From Artemisia argyi (Eukaryota; Streptophyta; Magnoliopsida; Asterales; Asteraceae): a stretch of DNA of 64,000 bases. Below the pieces are notes generated by a model, which ran no database searches, was not told the DNA's origin, and saw only the letters and a program-made list of their open reading frames with translations. Within the stretch, counting starts at the first letter, position 1; every line of letters begins with the position of its first letter. Positions 46,280 to 57,857 of the stretch are shown here, one piece after another. A program made the translations under genes and the position numbers. Where the stretch lies: positions 15,390,487-15,454,486 of the forward strand of contig CM060696.1 of NCBI GenBank assembly GCA_030686995.1. The letters are read 5' to 3'.

Positions 46280-49200
46280 TCATAGCTCGTCTTTGCCTGA
46301 TTCTGTTGCGGTTGTTTGGGAGGTCTCGTCCTCACGATTCTTCTGAATGAACTCGATGATATCCTCCTTTGTTCGGTTGCCATCATATGGCACCACCTTA
46401 CCGCTTGAAGATCTGAAGTATAGTGTTGGGTAACCTTGAACTTCAAAGGCGTCACTTGGAATGTCGTTGTTTGATCCGTCCTAATATATTAGATATAACG
46501 CAAGAGTATTTAGCAAACAAGAAGGCAATCACAAACACATTTCCTTCAAGTTAAGAATAAACATATTTCGGAGCAAACAAGAGGAAAAAAAGAATACAAC
46601 AATTATAGCTAGACTGATTTGTTTTTTGTAGGGTCGGAGGCACATACTAGCTACGAACTTTAGGCTAATTCTCATTTTAGGCTACGCACCTTTCGTTCTT
46701 TAAACAAACAACATACTTTCATTTCCATATCTACCGTACCAGAAAGACCAAGAGTCATGACAACTAGTTGATATTCGGTTACGTACCAGAAAGACCAAGA
46801 GTCATGACAACTAGTTGATATTCGGTTATAATGCGTACAACTGAAATACTGATACTGGCTGCTGTATAATACTAATGTGTGCATCTAGCCTTTAACTGTA
46901 TCATGTTGTTTGATGATTTGATACCATCGTGTTACATTAGGACCACATATACAACGACTTGGTCGGGCATCGCTTCAGCCTTTAAACATGGTTAAAAGTA
47001 GGAACTTACAAATTTTGCGATCATGACATTAGCATCGTTTTCAAATGAAACAGCAACTTCGTCCAAGATTGGAGCAAGTTTCTTGCAGTGTCCACACCAT
47101 GGTGCATAGATCTCTAGTAGAACTATGAAACAACGGGTCCAAACAATAAGCATAGGATAGAGAAAGACATGTAAGCCAGGTCATAAAGAGTCTTCTCATA
47201 TAACAATTTAGCATACAATCAGAAAGAAAAACGAGCATAGACAAAATCTTACTGTTCTTGTTGGATTCCAAAACCATGTCTTTAAGGCTGTTAGCAACCA
47301 CCACTTTCACAGGCTCGTCATTGGTTTCAGGAATAGGCTCTGACTTGATAAATGGCTTCACGTTACCGTCCTGCAGCAATCAAGAAATTATCAGTTATAG
47401 TATACATAAAGTATAATCAAACAAAACTTTGTGTTGTTTGACATAAGTTAATGGGTTGAATAACGCCAAAAATGTATTTTATGCTTACAACCTCAAAAAC
47501 CATTTTATTATAAAAATGATACTAAGTATTATTTTATAAATAGTTTTGATAACCATATATATAAATTTCGAAACGGACAACAAATCACTGATGGGTCAAT
47601 GCGGCCCAAATGGACTGGCGGTAAACCTTTGGACTGATTATCAGTCTGCCACACCCACCCATTTTGCCACCTTTACTTTTTTTCATTGTCGGTTACTTGA
47701 CAATAAAAATTGGGAATAGCTGAAGCAATATAAATTGGTGTACTAATTTAAAGTAAGACAGCAAAGAAGCTTTAATGGGACAACAATTGACACATAAATC
47801 AAAGATGATCAAAGTAATAGTTGGAAATACTTTAAATCATCACAAATTGCTCATGGAGACCGTATGTGGAAAGGGTATAAGGTTTAACATACCACGTAGT
47901 CCTTCAACCAGGGAGCCAATTGATCACTTTGAACATTTGAGTTGATAAACTTCAAACCCTTACTGTCTTGCACAATGAAAACAGGTGATTGGTCCTCCTT
48001 TAATCCAAAATACTGCACATCCAGATTGACAGGAAATTCAGGATGCGAAACAAAGTTAGAAATAAAGATGATATATGATTAACACAATTACCTGCAAGGC
48101 AGCTTGACTAGCCTTCACATCACCCAAGAGGAAATTTAATCCCTTTCCTTTGTATACGCCAGCAACATCATTGTATTTTGACTTGTAAGCATCAATTTGC
48201 TCGTGCTCAAAATCCAGAAACAGCATAGCCTAAGCAGAAAAGAACATCAAAAAATGTTGCTAAGTAACATAAAATCTTGTAGAAAAGGCGAGTCAATGTC
48301 AACTTAGTGAGCTATCCTGAACACTTTTCTAAAACTTCAATTTTGTATTAGAAAGAATTTATGCTGGAGCAAGCTATGCCACAGTGAGTACACCAACAGA
48401 ACCAAGTTATCTGTTAGAATTTAAAGATTGATAGCGATTTTGAGTCAAATAGTCGCCCTGCAACGTAAGGGGATGTAATGTGTTGCTGACAAAATGATAA
48501 ATAACTTTTATATCTGCCTGTTCAACTGTTTATCTATAATCATGATTAGGTTCTTAGTATTGCTGTACAACCTGTCTTTTTAAGAAAAATAAGATAGGTA
48601 AGTGCGGTCAAATGGTTGTCTTGAAGTAAAATAAGTCATATACCTTTGTGTTGGGACTTTCGAAGTACTTGATTAGGAATGGTTGGTTGGCTGGGCTTTG
48701 GTCGAAAAGTGTCACTAGAGGAATGCTAGAGTCTTCAATGAACTTCTCCAAAGCATCAACTTCAAATTTCTGAAAGCTCACAAAAAAAGCATTACAGCTA
48801 TAGCTTTTCTTCTATGATAAAAGAGTTTAGCTTGCTAAAGTAGATGACTGGTAGTACCTCAAAATCAACGAACAGTTCATCAAATGGCTTTAGCAACCTA
48901 ACGGTTGGGGTGGTCACTGGTGATCCGCGGGGAAGGAGTTCAGCTTTTGAAGTGTGACCAAAGTCGTACTCCGATCTAAGCTTGTCAGCTACGCTGATGA
49001 AGTTCTCGTATTCTTCTCCGGAGAATTTGGGGAAAATTCCTACCTGAAATGATGAAGCAAACATTAATGGGCTTACTGATTAGAGCTAACAAATCCAAAC
49101 TAGCTTTGGATATATGGATTTTAGAAGCTTACCACAAAGACCTTCTTGTCATCAATAAGGCTGCCGACATCTTCTGGAGTTTTAATCTCAAACGATGCGG

Positions 49201-50660
49201 GGCCAACTTGTTTCTTCAAGAATTCGACAATACCATCAGCCTCACGAGGGCCTTTGTAGTCTTGAACAACTTCTCCTCCGTTTTTGAAGATCTTGAGAGT
49301 AGGGAAACCTTGAATCTCAAATTGCTGTGCAAGTCCCTTGTTTTCTTCAGCATTGGCGTCAACCTTTGCTAAAGCAACGGGAGGATCGTGGCTTGCCAAC
49401 ACAGATGCAGCCTTCTCATACTGCACGCAAAAAATACAATTCAAAATCATTACTATTAGCTTATTTCGTCTCTAACAAGAATGAATCGTTATAATACGGT
49501 AAACAAGATATATACCTCTGGAGCGAGACTCTTACAGTGACCGCACCTGACAGAAACAGCAGGATACAGATTAAAGACGTTAGCAATGCTTTATTTAGAA
49601 AGTCTATTTGATAAACAAGGTGTTATTTATAAAGTCTAATTGATAAACAAGGTGATATTTATAAAGTCTAATACTGATTAGTTAAAGCATAAAACGCTAC
49701 CGAATACAAGTAACAAATACATTTAACTAGAACACACAGATAAACCAAACGGCTAATCTTTCTATATCTATATCTATACTACGTATAATGGGTGTATCCC
49801 ATTTCTTGAAAATTCAAGAATCTTGAAAACTTAAAACTAATTAGGGAAACAAATTAAAAACACGAATAGAATTATATTGAAAACTTAAACACAGTTTGAA
49901 ACTAATTCTAATAGTTGACTTGAAAATTTAAAACTTAATTTAGGAAAGTATTAACATTATGCCAATCAAAAACTAGGAAACTATTTTCATGTACTAATCT
50001 AGGAAAAATATTCAGTCCGTGTATTAATGTAGGAAATTATTAACAATATGTCAATCAAAAAACACGGTTAATAGTAATCTAGAAAACTATTAACAATTTA
50101 ATACCCCATGAATGGAAAGAAATGAGAAGACTTTAAAATATATGATTTCGTTTGAGGTTTACAACAACACTTTTTATGCGTTTGGTGATAAATTATAAAA
50201 AATATTCTATTACTTAAATTATCGTATGTTACAACATTTTTCAATCAAACTTTGATTATTTTACAGGTTAAACAAAACACTTAACCAAAATATTATAACT
50301 ATAACTATCTGGCGTGTACTTGGCTAGTATATGTTAAAGCATTTTGCTAAGGGCAAATGTGTCATCATTTGTTTTTATGTTTATGGGTAGCAAACAAATT
50401 TCTTTGCTTCAGCCTAATAGGATTTTATTTTATTTTTTGAAGGACAAAAATGTCACAAAGCACCTGGAGAAGGACAGGATTTGAAAGAAGAGTACCCCTA
50501 TAAGCAAAAAAATTTGTTTGCTACCCAGAAAAACAAATGGTGTCAAGTATGAAACTTTTTTAAAATATTTGCCCTTTTGCTAACTATAGATATCACATGG
50601 CCAATATAATCTCTCAAACCATTAATTTTCTAAGAAAATCAACAAAATGTAATAATTAAG

Positions 50661-50701
<41 letters not shown>

Positions 50702-51139
50702 AGTATGAAATACTCCTAGTTTAGAATTCAAAGAGAGATCCAGATCAGTCAAAAGCGAATTATACTGACTTTGAATCTAACCTTTTTTTATAAAGTAACA
50801 TTAAAAAAATATTTAATTTTTAAAAAAAAAAAATGTTCTTAAATCACTTGAACTGATTGCTTTATTTGAATGATATATAAACTTAGATCTATATCTAAAA
50901 ACAGACAATTAATTAATGAGATGAAAAAATAAAATAAAAAATAAAGAAAAGAAGAAATAATACCAAGGAGCATAGAATTCAACGACGATGAACTTATGCT
51001 TGGCAACAGTCTCCGTAAAATTAGTATGATCCAAAGTCAATACATGTTCTTTACTTTCACCACCAGATTCACCTTCACTAGCCAAACAGATCGAACACAA
51101 ACCAAACAAACACAATAACAGAAAAACCCTAGAAGCCAT
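46280..51139 (-). CDS. Protein disulfide isomerase, ten exons, KDEL
   Basis: Endoplasmic-reticulum thiol oxidoreductase and chaperone of the PDIL1 type. Exons by GT-AG splicing: 51139-50964, 49546-49516, 49420-49133, 49043-48858, 48769-48644, 48229-48092, 48012-47893, 47370-47253, 47122-47010, 46480-46280; together 1497 nt, 498 residues, no internal stop. Residues 1-20 are a hydrophobic signal peptide. Domain a has CGHC at 60-63 and cis-Pro in GFPTLKIF; two redox-silent thioredoxin-fold domains follow; domain a' has CGHC at 404-407 and GYPTLYFR. The C-terminus is KDEL, the ER-retrieval signal. N-glycosylation sequons are at N40 and N467. Exon 2 is only 31 nt and begins in the Trp codon of APWCGHC. 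Intron 1 (1417 bp) holds a MITE and a poly(A) run. A minus-strand AATAAA at 46124-46129 is a plausible poly(A) signal. The length and domain order are normal, so the gene appears intact. Confidence 0.95.
46736..46829. repeat. 47-bp tandem duplication in PDI intron 9
   Basis: Two near-identical copies of a 47-bp unit beginning GTACCAGAAAGACCAAGAG, inside intron 9 (46481-47009). Confidence 0.9.
50342..50583. mobile_element. Mutator-type MITE, 224 bp, in PDI intron 1
   Basis: Element 50351-50574 with inverted ends GGGCAAATGTGTC and ATTTGCCC. Inverted similarity extends about 60 bp, including GGGTAGCAAACAAATTT. It is flanked by TTTTGCTAA (50342-50350 and 50575-50583). The 9-bp duplication fits Mutator. 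Confidence 0.8.
50663..50699. repeat. Poly(A) run in PDI intron 1
   Basis: About 36 consecutive A. No clear retroposon body next to it. Confidence 0.9.
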
Positions 51140-51420
51140 TTCCAGCAGCTAATGCTGTTTTACTTTTTTTGAAAAACAAAACAAAAGAGAGTCACGAGTT
51201 TATGTGGCGAGTGTTTTTGACGTGAATAAATAGGTGTGGTGGTGAGATTTATTTATTGAGAGGGATGCGACGTCGTTTTGTGTGGAAATGAGAATTTTTG
51301 GCGTATGACGTGGGTTTGTGTTTTTGGGCCAATGAGGGGAATGGAATGACAAATTTGGTATACGGCGTCGTTTTGGTTTGTGGAATTTTATTTAGGTGGG
51401 ATTGTTTCTATGTGGAAATT
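51140..51420 (-). promoter_or_regulatory. PDI promoter with two TGACGTGR motifs
   Basis: TGACGTGA (51219-51226) and TGACGTGG (51306-51313), read on the plus strand, match the TGACGTGR core of plant unfolded-protein-response elements bound by bZIP28/bZIP60. They lie 80 and 167 bp upstream of the ATG. TATA-like candidates on the minus strand are CTATTTATT (about 51224-51232) and AATAAATAAAT (about 51247-51257). GCGACGTCG (about 51268) is a further ACGT core. Confidence 0.5.
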
Positions 51421-52480
51421 ATTTTAATTTCTAGATCTCATTTAATTACAACTTCTGACTTCTTTTTTTTTTTTTTTTTTTTACGTTGTCTAGAATGTAT
51501 TAGAGAAGGTTTACTTCCATTACAACCATCTAGACGCATGTCATCACCTCTTTGATAAGCTTGAGTCATTGTTAGTAAGAGACGAGTTATGATCGTGTAA
51601 AAAGTAAAAAAATAAATAGTAAAAATAAATACTTTTGATAAGTGTTTATCAATTATCACCATTAAGCTAAATGTTCATCGTCAAAATCTTGTTCATCATA
51701 CGAGTATATCTTGTTCATCATTTACTGTCATCGTCATCGTCTCCATTATTATAAATCATTTTTAGATTATTTTAAACAAAAACTAAATCCACTCAACATA
51801 AACATGTGTTTAATGGTAGTACTTTGAATAAATTATCTTAAAGGTCGTTGTCGATATTGAATTCTAATATCTTGAAAATGATTTGTAACATAAAAATGAT
51901 TTTACCAGATTTTGATGAAAGTCGGCTTCGATATGAAAATAATGGAGGAAGAGAGATAAAATATGAAAGGATATGATGAAAAGACGAAAAAAAAAACAAA
52001 AAAACAAACGTTACGCTTAAGATCAATTTTACACTTTTATATATATAATTATTTGAAGGTTATATGGTATACGGAATAGAAATTAAAATTGGTTGTTGGC
52101 TTGATATTATACCATTACTCAACATTTTGCGGTAATGAAAATTAACTCATGGCAAAATAACTTTCAACCTGCCTAATTTTACTCCAAGCCACCTCTTTAT
52201 CCTTCTTTTAGAGTTTTGGGTTTTCATACAGTCTAACTATTTTACAATTAATCTATATGTCTTGTTTTAAATGTTCCACATTTCTTCCTTGCTTAGATGC
52301 CATAGCATGGTACTCATGCGTTGCAGTGGCGGGTACCTTGAAATAAAATTTTTCAATGGAATTAATAAAAATGTCACGGGATGTCATTCCGACACCTAAA
52401 TTTGCTTGGTCACAGCTTTGTATATCGAATCGAGTTTTATTGAGTTGAGTCTTGGTCACAGGTTCATGTCTAGGTTAAGA
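51421..52480. other. AT-rich intergenic DNA
   Basis: No gene seen. A poly(T) run at about 51462-51482 may be the tail of a minus-strand retroposon, as the sequence up to about 51590 is not low-complexity; no known SINE was recognised. Short ORFs have no domain. Confidence 0.4.
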
Positions 52481-52486
52481 TGGAGG

Positions 52487-52705
52487 GTGTACATTGTGTT
52501 TAAATGATTGTAATATTGAGTGTAGGAGTGTTTTTAATGCTATTGATGTAGAATGAAGATTGTACATTGTGTTTAAATGATTGTAATATTGGGTGTAGGG
52601 ATGTTTTTAATGCTATTAATGTAGAATGAGGGTTGTACATTGTGTTTAAATGATTGTAATATTGAGTGTAGAGGTGTTTTTAATGTTATTAATGTAGAAT
52701 TCTAA
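52487..52705. repeat. Minisatellite, three 74-bp units
   Basis: Units starting TGTACATTGTGTTTAAATGA at 52487, 52561 and 52634, about 93-97% alike by eye. Confidence 0.92.
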
Positions 52706-52969
52706 GAAAAGTGGTCTGAATTTCGATTCATGCTAGTTTTTGTTGTACACAATGCTTTGGTTGTTGTAATTATAAAAATTGCTTGCTTTAAAGTGTTGTA
52801 AACCATGCATCATTTTGTGTACATCTGAATTATTTGGAGAGAGAGTTCTTCCTCCATTATAAGTAGTATAGATAGCTATGTGATTTGAGTTGCATTTCTT
52901 TCTCTCTTTTTTTCAAAAGCATAATAGGTACAGATTTATTTTTAATATTGGTTGATGTTGATAGCATAG

Positions 52970-53405
52970 TTGTCAGGATCCCGATCCTGATCTTAAGATC
53001 TTACGATTTTACAATTCTACAAAGCAAAAACGATCTGATCCTACGTAGGATATTAACAACCTTAAGATCTTATAGGATCCCCATCTTAACCATAGGATCT
53101 TAAGATCTAATCCGATCCGATCCTACTTTTCTCAAACCACAAACTAAAAAACTACAAATTTATGGTTTATGTTTTTTTATAATTTATAGAACAACATGTA
53201 ATTTTTCTTAAATATTACATATTCATAATTTTGAACAACATTTCCATAATTATTCATATAATTTCGTGTTTACAATATATAATAATTTATATATTTGAAT
53301 AATATTATAAAGATCATTAAAAAATGACATTTTAGTAGGATCTTAGGATTCCGATCCGATCTTACGATCACGATTAGTAGGATCTCGATCTTAAAACCCT
53401 TGGTT
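52970..53405. repeat. GATC-rich foldback-like repeat
   Basis: Dense GATCC, GATCTTAAGATC and AGGATC words at 52976-53120 and again, inverted in part, at 53335-53400, with an AT-rich middle. It resembles a decayed MITE or foldback; no target duplication was identified. Confidence 0.5.
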
Positions 53406-53910
53406 GATAGTAGTTGTTTACTACTATTTTTGTTACATGATTATTATTTTGCTGTTAATTTGACATTTTAATATTATTTTTCACTTAAACATAAGAAACA
53501 TTGAAACATTGTTGAGATTGAAACATAAGATAAAAGAATTATCAAATTTCATTCTCAATATTTCATCCAAGCTACAACAATACAATAAGAAGTCGTCATT
53601 GCATTATTTGCATTCTTTTTGTTACCATTGTCATTCCTTTTTCCATTCCTCTCTTTGAACCAAGCACCTCTTTATTTATGTATTTTTAACTTACTAGAGA
53701 CGAAAAGTTAAGTTCATAGACGAGTTAGGATTTACGAAGTACACACTCGTTTTAGCTAGCTTGATATCACCACGACAAAGAGCAGGGGTCAAGGGGCATA
53801 CATAATGTATTATAAGATATGTCTCTCCAACTTTCTGATAATACATGACGTTTTGCGCAAAAAAATGAAGTTTCATCTCAAAAGGACCAAAAGAGACACA
53901 ACCACTATGG
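53406..53910. other. AT-rich intergenic DNA, no gene
   Basis: A minus-strand ORF at 53694-54059 lacks any recognised domain and overlaps the repeat that follows, so it is not annotated as a gene. Confidence 0.4.
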
Positions 53911-54282
53911 CTATGTTTGGCGACAGGTAGCAGTAAGCAGTAGCAATAAGCAGTAAGCTGTAGCTGTAAGCAGTAAGCATAAGTTGCTTGTTTAAAAAAC
54001 GTGTTTGGTAACGTAGCTGTAGTTGTAATTATAAAATGTAAAATTACGAAAAAGGGCATATACTTATGAATGAATGTTATTTTTTAAGGGTAAATTGGTA
54101 ATATTAAAAGTAAAACGCTAGCGGTATATTGGAAAGCTTCTTTAAGAAGCATTAAGATTGCAAGCTTTTGAGGTGTTGCTAAGCGCTAGCAGCAGTATTG
54201 CCAAACAAGCATTAATACTGGAACGCTTGTTTCTTGTCGCTTACCGCTCTTAAACGCTTCCAAAAAGGTGCTGCCAAACATG
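53911..54282. mobile_element. MITE-like inverted repeat
   Basis: Ends with TATGTTTGGCGAC at left and CTGCCAAACATGAC at right, inverted to each other. The body holds GTAGCAGTAAGCAGTAGCAATAAGCAG-like words. The target duplication is unclear, so the superfamily is not assigned. Confidence 0.5.
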
Positions 54283-54963
54283 ACAAGTAACTGCTCTCAA
54301 CTATTTTTCGGTTGGTTATTGGTTAATATAACGGTTTTTTGTCTCATTCATAAACATACGCAATAACAACAACACCACATCCTCTAATATTTTTTGATCG
54401 AATTCCTGTACCTTAAACTTTGATTGTTTCTCTAAATATTCCAAATTGTTGATTCGTGATACTCGAGGCGTATAGGAACGAAATATTTAAATCTAAAAAA
54501 GTCACATACAATTCAAAGTTTATATGCAAACTACTTCCTTTGATTATCACCCAGAGATCAAAAAAAATTCTAACTCCAAAATCTCGACATTCCACAAAAT
54601 GTTATTATGAGATATTATGAGTTGCAACACATTTGGTGTAACTAAACAAATCTTATTGTACGTAATCTGGGATGAAATGTTAAGTATTGTTAGATCTAAC
54701 AATGAGTAATAAAGTAGTCTCGTTATCATCGGATAGCTAATTTTAGTAAAAATGTCATAGCTACTATTTTTTTCTTTCTACAACGAAGATAGTTTTGTAA
54801 CTTAGTCATGTGAATGACCAATAAGTTTTCGGTCTGACTAAAAATAGCTTCTTCTTTTTTTTTCTTCTTATTTTGGCAAAATGACAACTTGAAACAATAC
54901 AATATGGAGCAAGGCCTGAAGTTAAACACCAAGTACCCAAAAGCCACAGAAGATAAAGCTTGG
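54283..54963. other. Intergenic DNA, no gene
   Basis: AT-rich; several short overlapping ORFs without domain or codon bias. Nothing else seen. Confidence 0.4.
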
Positions 54964-55320
54964 TGTAGGACCTTAGATATATCAACTTTAACACAAATAT
55001 AAGCACTAGAAGAAGGAAAGATGGTGACTTAATGAGATATGTGTGGCGATAGATTATATGAAAAAGAGTAATAAGATGAAGAGAACTTTTATTAAAAAAC
55101 ACACACAATACACACCCAAGCACACCTTACAAATGAGAGGTAAGGTGCCTTTTATAGTTAGAGAGAAAGGCCTCATGGGCTTTCTAATGGACTTGGGCTT
55201 GGACTTGGTTACATGGTTGGATAACAAGGCTTATGAAACATAGCACATAACATATTAGCTTGCCAAGTCCAAAGCCCAATGACTAAACTATTACTAATCT
55301 TAACAAACAACACAACATAT
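54964..55320 (-). repeat. Probable degraded 3' LTR of element E
   Basis: On the plus strand it begins TGTAGGACCTTAGATAT, compare TGTTAGGACC in element A. It has a minus-strand TATA box CTATAAAAGGC (55147-55157) at the same relative place. The outer end by the 3' region is unclear and no polypurine tract adjoins it. A segment with TTATGAAACATAGCACATAAC is duplicated at about 55230 and 55349. Confidence 0.5.
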
Positions 55321-57857
55321 TAGAATAGTCTTTAGTCTTTGTTCCTTCATGCTTATGAAACATAGCACATAACATATTAGAATAGTCTTTAGTCTTTGTT
55401 CCTTCATGCTTTGTGATCTTTGATAACCGATTTTTCATCGTTCTTTGTTCCTTTGTGATGTGGAGTTATCTGCCTTTCGTCACTTCTGCATCTGTGTTGG
55501 TTGTTTGCCATTCCAACATGCTCATACATCTTTGGACTTTGATATTCATATGCACGTAGTTCCCTTTCTTTCACTTTGATCCTTAGTCTTTATACTTTGT
55601 AGATTCTTCTTTTTGGCGTAGAATCTTTCTTTGAACTTTGTGTTGTATAGATCTTTGAGGGAGCTTTCTTTAACTTCCAGATGTATGTATGAGCACGTGG
55701 AATCTGTCGCCACGGAGATGAAGTGTCCCTGCATATAAACAGTTAGCAATAAAACATCCGGTACTTACAGATAAGAATTAGAGATCGTCAACAGCATAGT
55801 GTGAAGACTCCTTCTAACCCTTACCAAGGCCGTTCCCATGTCAGATACTCTCGAGAGAGCTTACGAGACCTACTTAGTAGCTCAATGACTGGGTGAGTCG
55901 CTGGGTATCACTCCACGACTGTAGACCTTTTGAAACCACCGCGAACACTAAGCGTAACCCATAAAGAATTACCGAAGTGACCTGCTGATAGGGCTGCTTG
56001 ATGTTGACCCTGGCAGGAATTTCCATTCAATCATTGAGAAACACTTGTGTGAATTCTCTCATAAATGTTCTGGCAGATTGCTAAGATCTGCGTAGGACTC
56101 TTAAGTTTACATCTGGCGTCCTTATAGATGAACAACCAGTGTAGAAATATCATGTGTTCCTATGAGATCTTTTGATGAATCTCGGGGCTCTAGACTCGAT
56201 AAGTGCACATTTGGTTTCCTATGCGGAGATTAGGGAGAGGTCTCCTGCTTCAATATCAACCATCTCTAAGAGACAGGTCGATAGATTATGCCGGTTCCCC
56301 GTGAGAATGAAACAAGCTCTTTTAAGAGAACTTGAGTGGCTAAGAAGGTTTAGTGCAGTGCGTCACTGGGTCCATGACGTCTTTATCTTCAATACCGGTG
56401 TCACCTTAGTAACAACCAGTAGCATATGAATTGAACCCGGTGTCTGCCCTAAGGTTGAACATTTGGAGGGCTATTTCTTTTCACCCTTGTTCATAACTTT
56501 TCCTTCTAATTCTTCAACCCCTTCTTTCTCCTTTCTCATTTTCCCTTTTTTCAATCATACCTAAGGACTTCTAATTCTAATCTATTGGAATTGTCCTTGG
56601 GTAGATCCCTCCGGCTCTGGCGGATCATAGGACGGTTTTTCCTAACCTTTGTCACCTTATAACTCCATGACTATCCTATTGTTGCCATGAAACCATTTAT
56701 GAAAAAATCTCTCAAAGTGTTTATGATAATAAAACACATTGTTGACACTTCGAGAGTTTTGCATTTCATTTGAAGGACTCCCCCTTCACATGTGCTCATG
56801 AATTTTTTAAGAAATTTGCACATGCGTGAGGAGTTTGCACTTTTTGAATTGATCCACTTTCAGTGAACATGACCGATTCGAGACACGCTTACATCACTAG
56901 TTAGACTAGCTTGAAATTATTACCCGTCCTGGTCAAGTCCAAAGAAAGTCTCTCGATATGGTACATTCTACTCAGACAAGTCCTATTCGAGACACGCTTA
57001 CATCACTAGTTAGACTAGCTTGAAATTATTACCCGTCCAGGACAAGTCTTTTCGATTACTGACATTTTAAACTTCGTCAATTCATTGGTACTTACTGAGT
57101 CGAGCTCTTTTGAGGTTCTGCCACAATCTTTAAACATCTTTGATCACATTTTAATCATGTCTTCTCCCCCTCAAAAATAGCATGACGTGATATTTTTGAT
57201 ATCAACTGATTAAGAAAAGGCTTTTTGGAGAGAAAGACAGATTCATTTTGCATGAATTTGGAACAATTTTATTTTTGTACTCCCCCTTAATGATAGCATA
57301 TTTTAAAATCGATCAACGGGTTTTGAGGGAGTTTTCTTGAGCACTCATTTTGAGAGATTTTGAGAAATCTTTTGAACAAACTTGAAAAAGTGCTCAAGAA
57401 TTCTGTTTGAAAACGAGTTTATGCTTGAAATCTTTTTCGTTTGTTTAGACTCGAACTTTTTTTGAAAAAGATTTCGTCACTGAACGTACGAGTCCTTGAT
57501 TTGAAAATAATCAGAAGTCGTCATTGAAGTACGGGTTTCGTACTGAAGTATACGAAAGCCATAGTGAATAAACTTTTAAGAAACGACATGTGTTAGAAAA
57601 ACATTTTAAAGAACTCCCGCTCAAGCATCTGTACATGTCCGTATCATTGTTGAATGACATTTCTAGAAACGTACAGAATATTGATTTATACGAGAGACAT
57701 GTCGTGAGAAGAATATTTTTGTATTTTTTTTGATTTTATATTGTTTTTGTATTTTTTGAAAATTTTATATTTTTGTATTTTGTTTTTGTTGGTTTTTCAA
57801 ATTTTGTATTTTGTTTTTTCAAAAATATTTACAGCGAAGCGATTTTGAAAACATTTT
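55321..57857 (-). mobile_element. 3' non-coding region of element E
   Basis: No gene. Strong similarity to 1320-3120. Polypurine-like tracts (CTCCCCCT on the plus strand) lie at about 56777, 57164, 57279 and, in altered form, 57605. ACTCGATAA occurs at 56194-56202. The plus-strand ORF at 56172-56429 is a by-product; its counterpart in A is not open to the same extent. Confidence 0.65.

Noticed and set aside
52970..53405. A regulatory GATC array
   Set aside because: More likely a decayed foldback element; words are inverted around an AT-rich middle and not near a gene.
53694..54059. Minus-strand 121-residue ORF
   Set aside because: No domain, no codon bias, and part of it lies in a MITE-like repeat.
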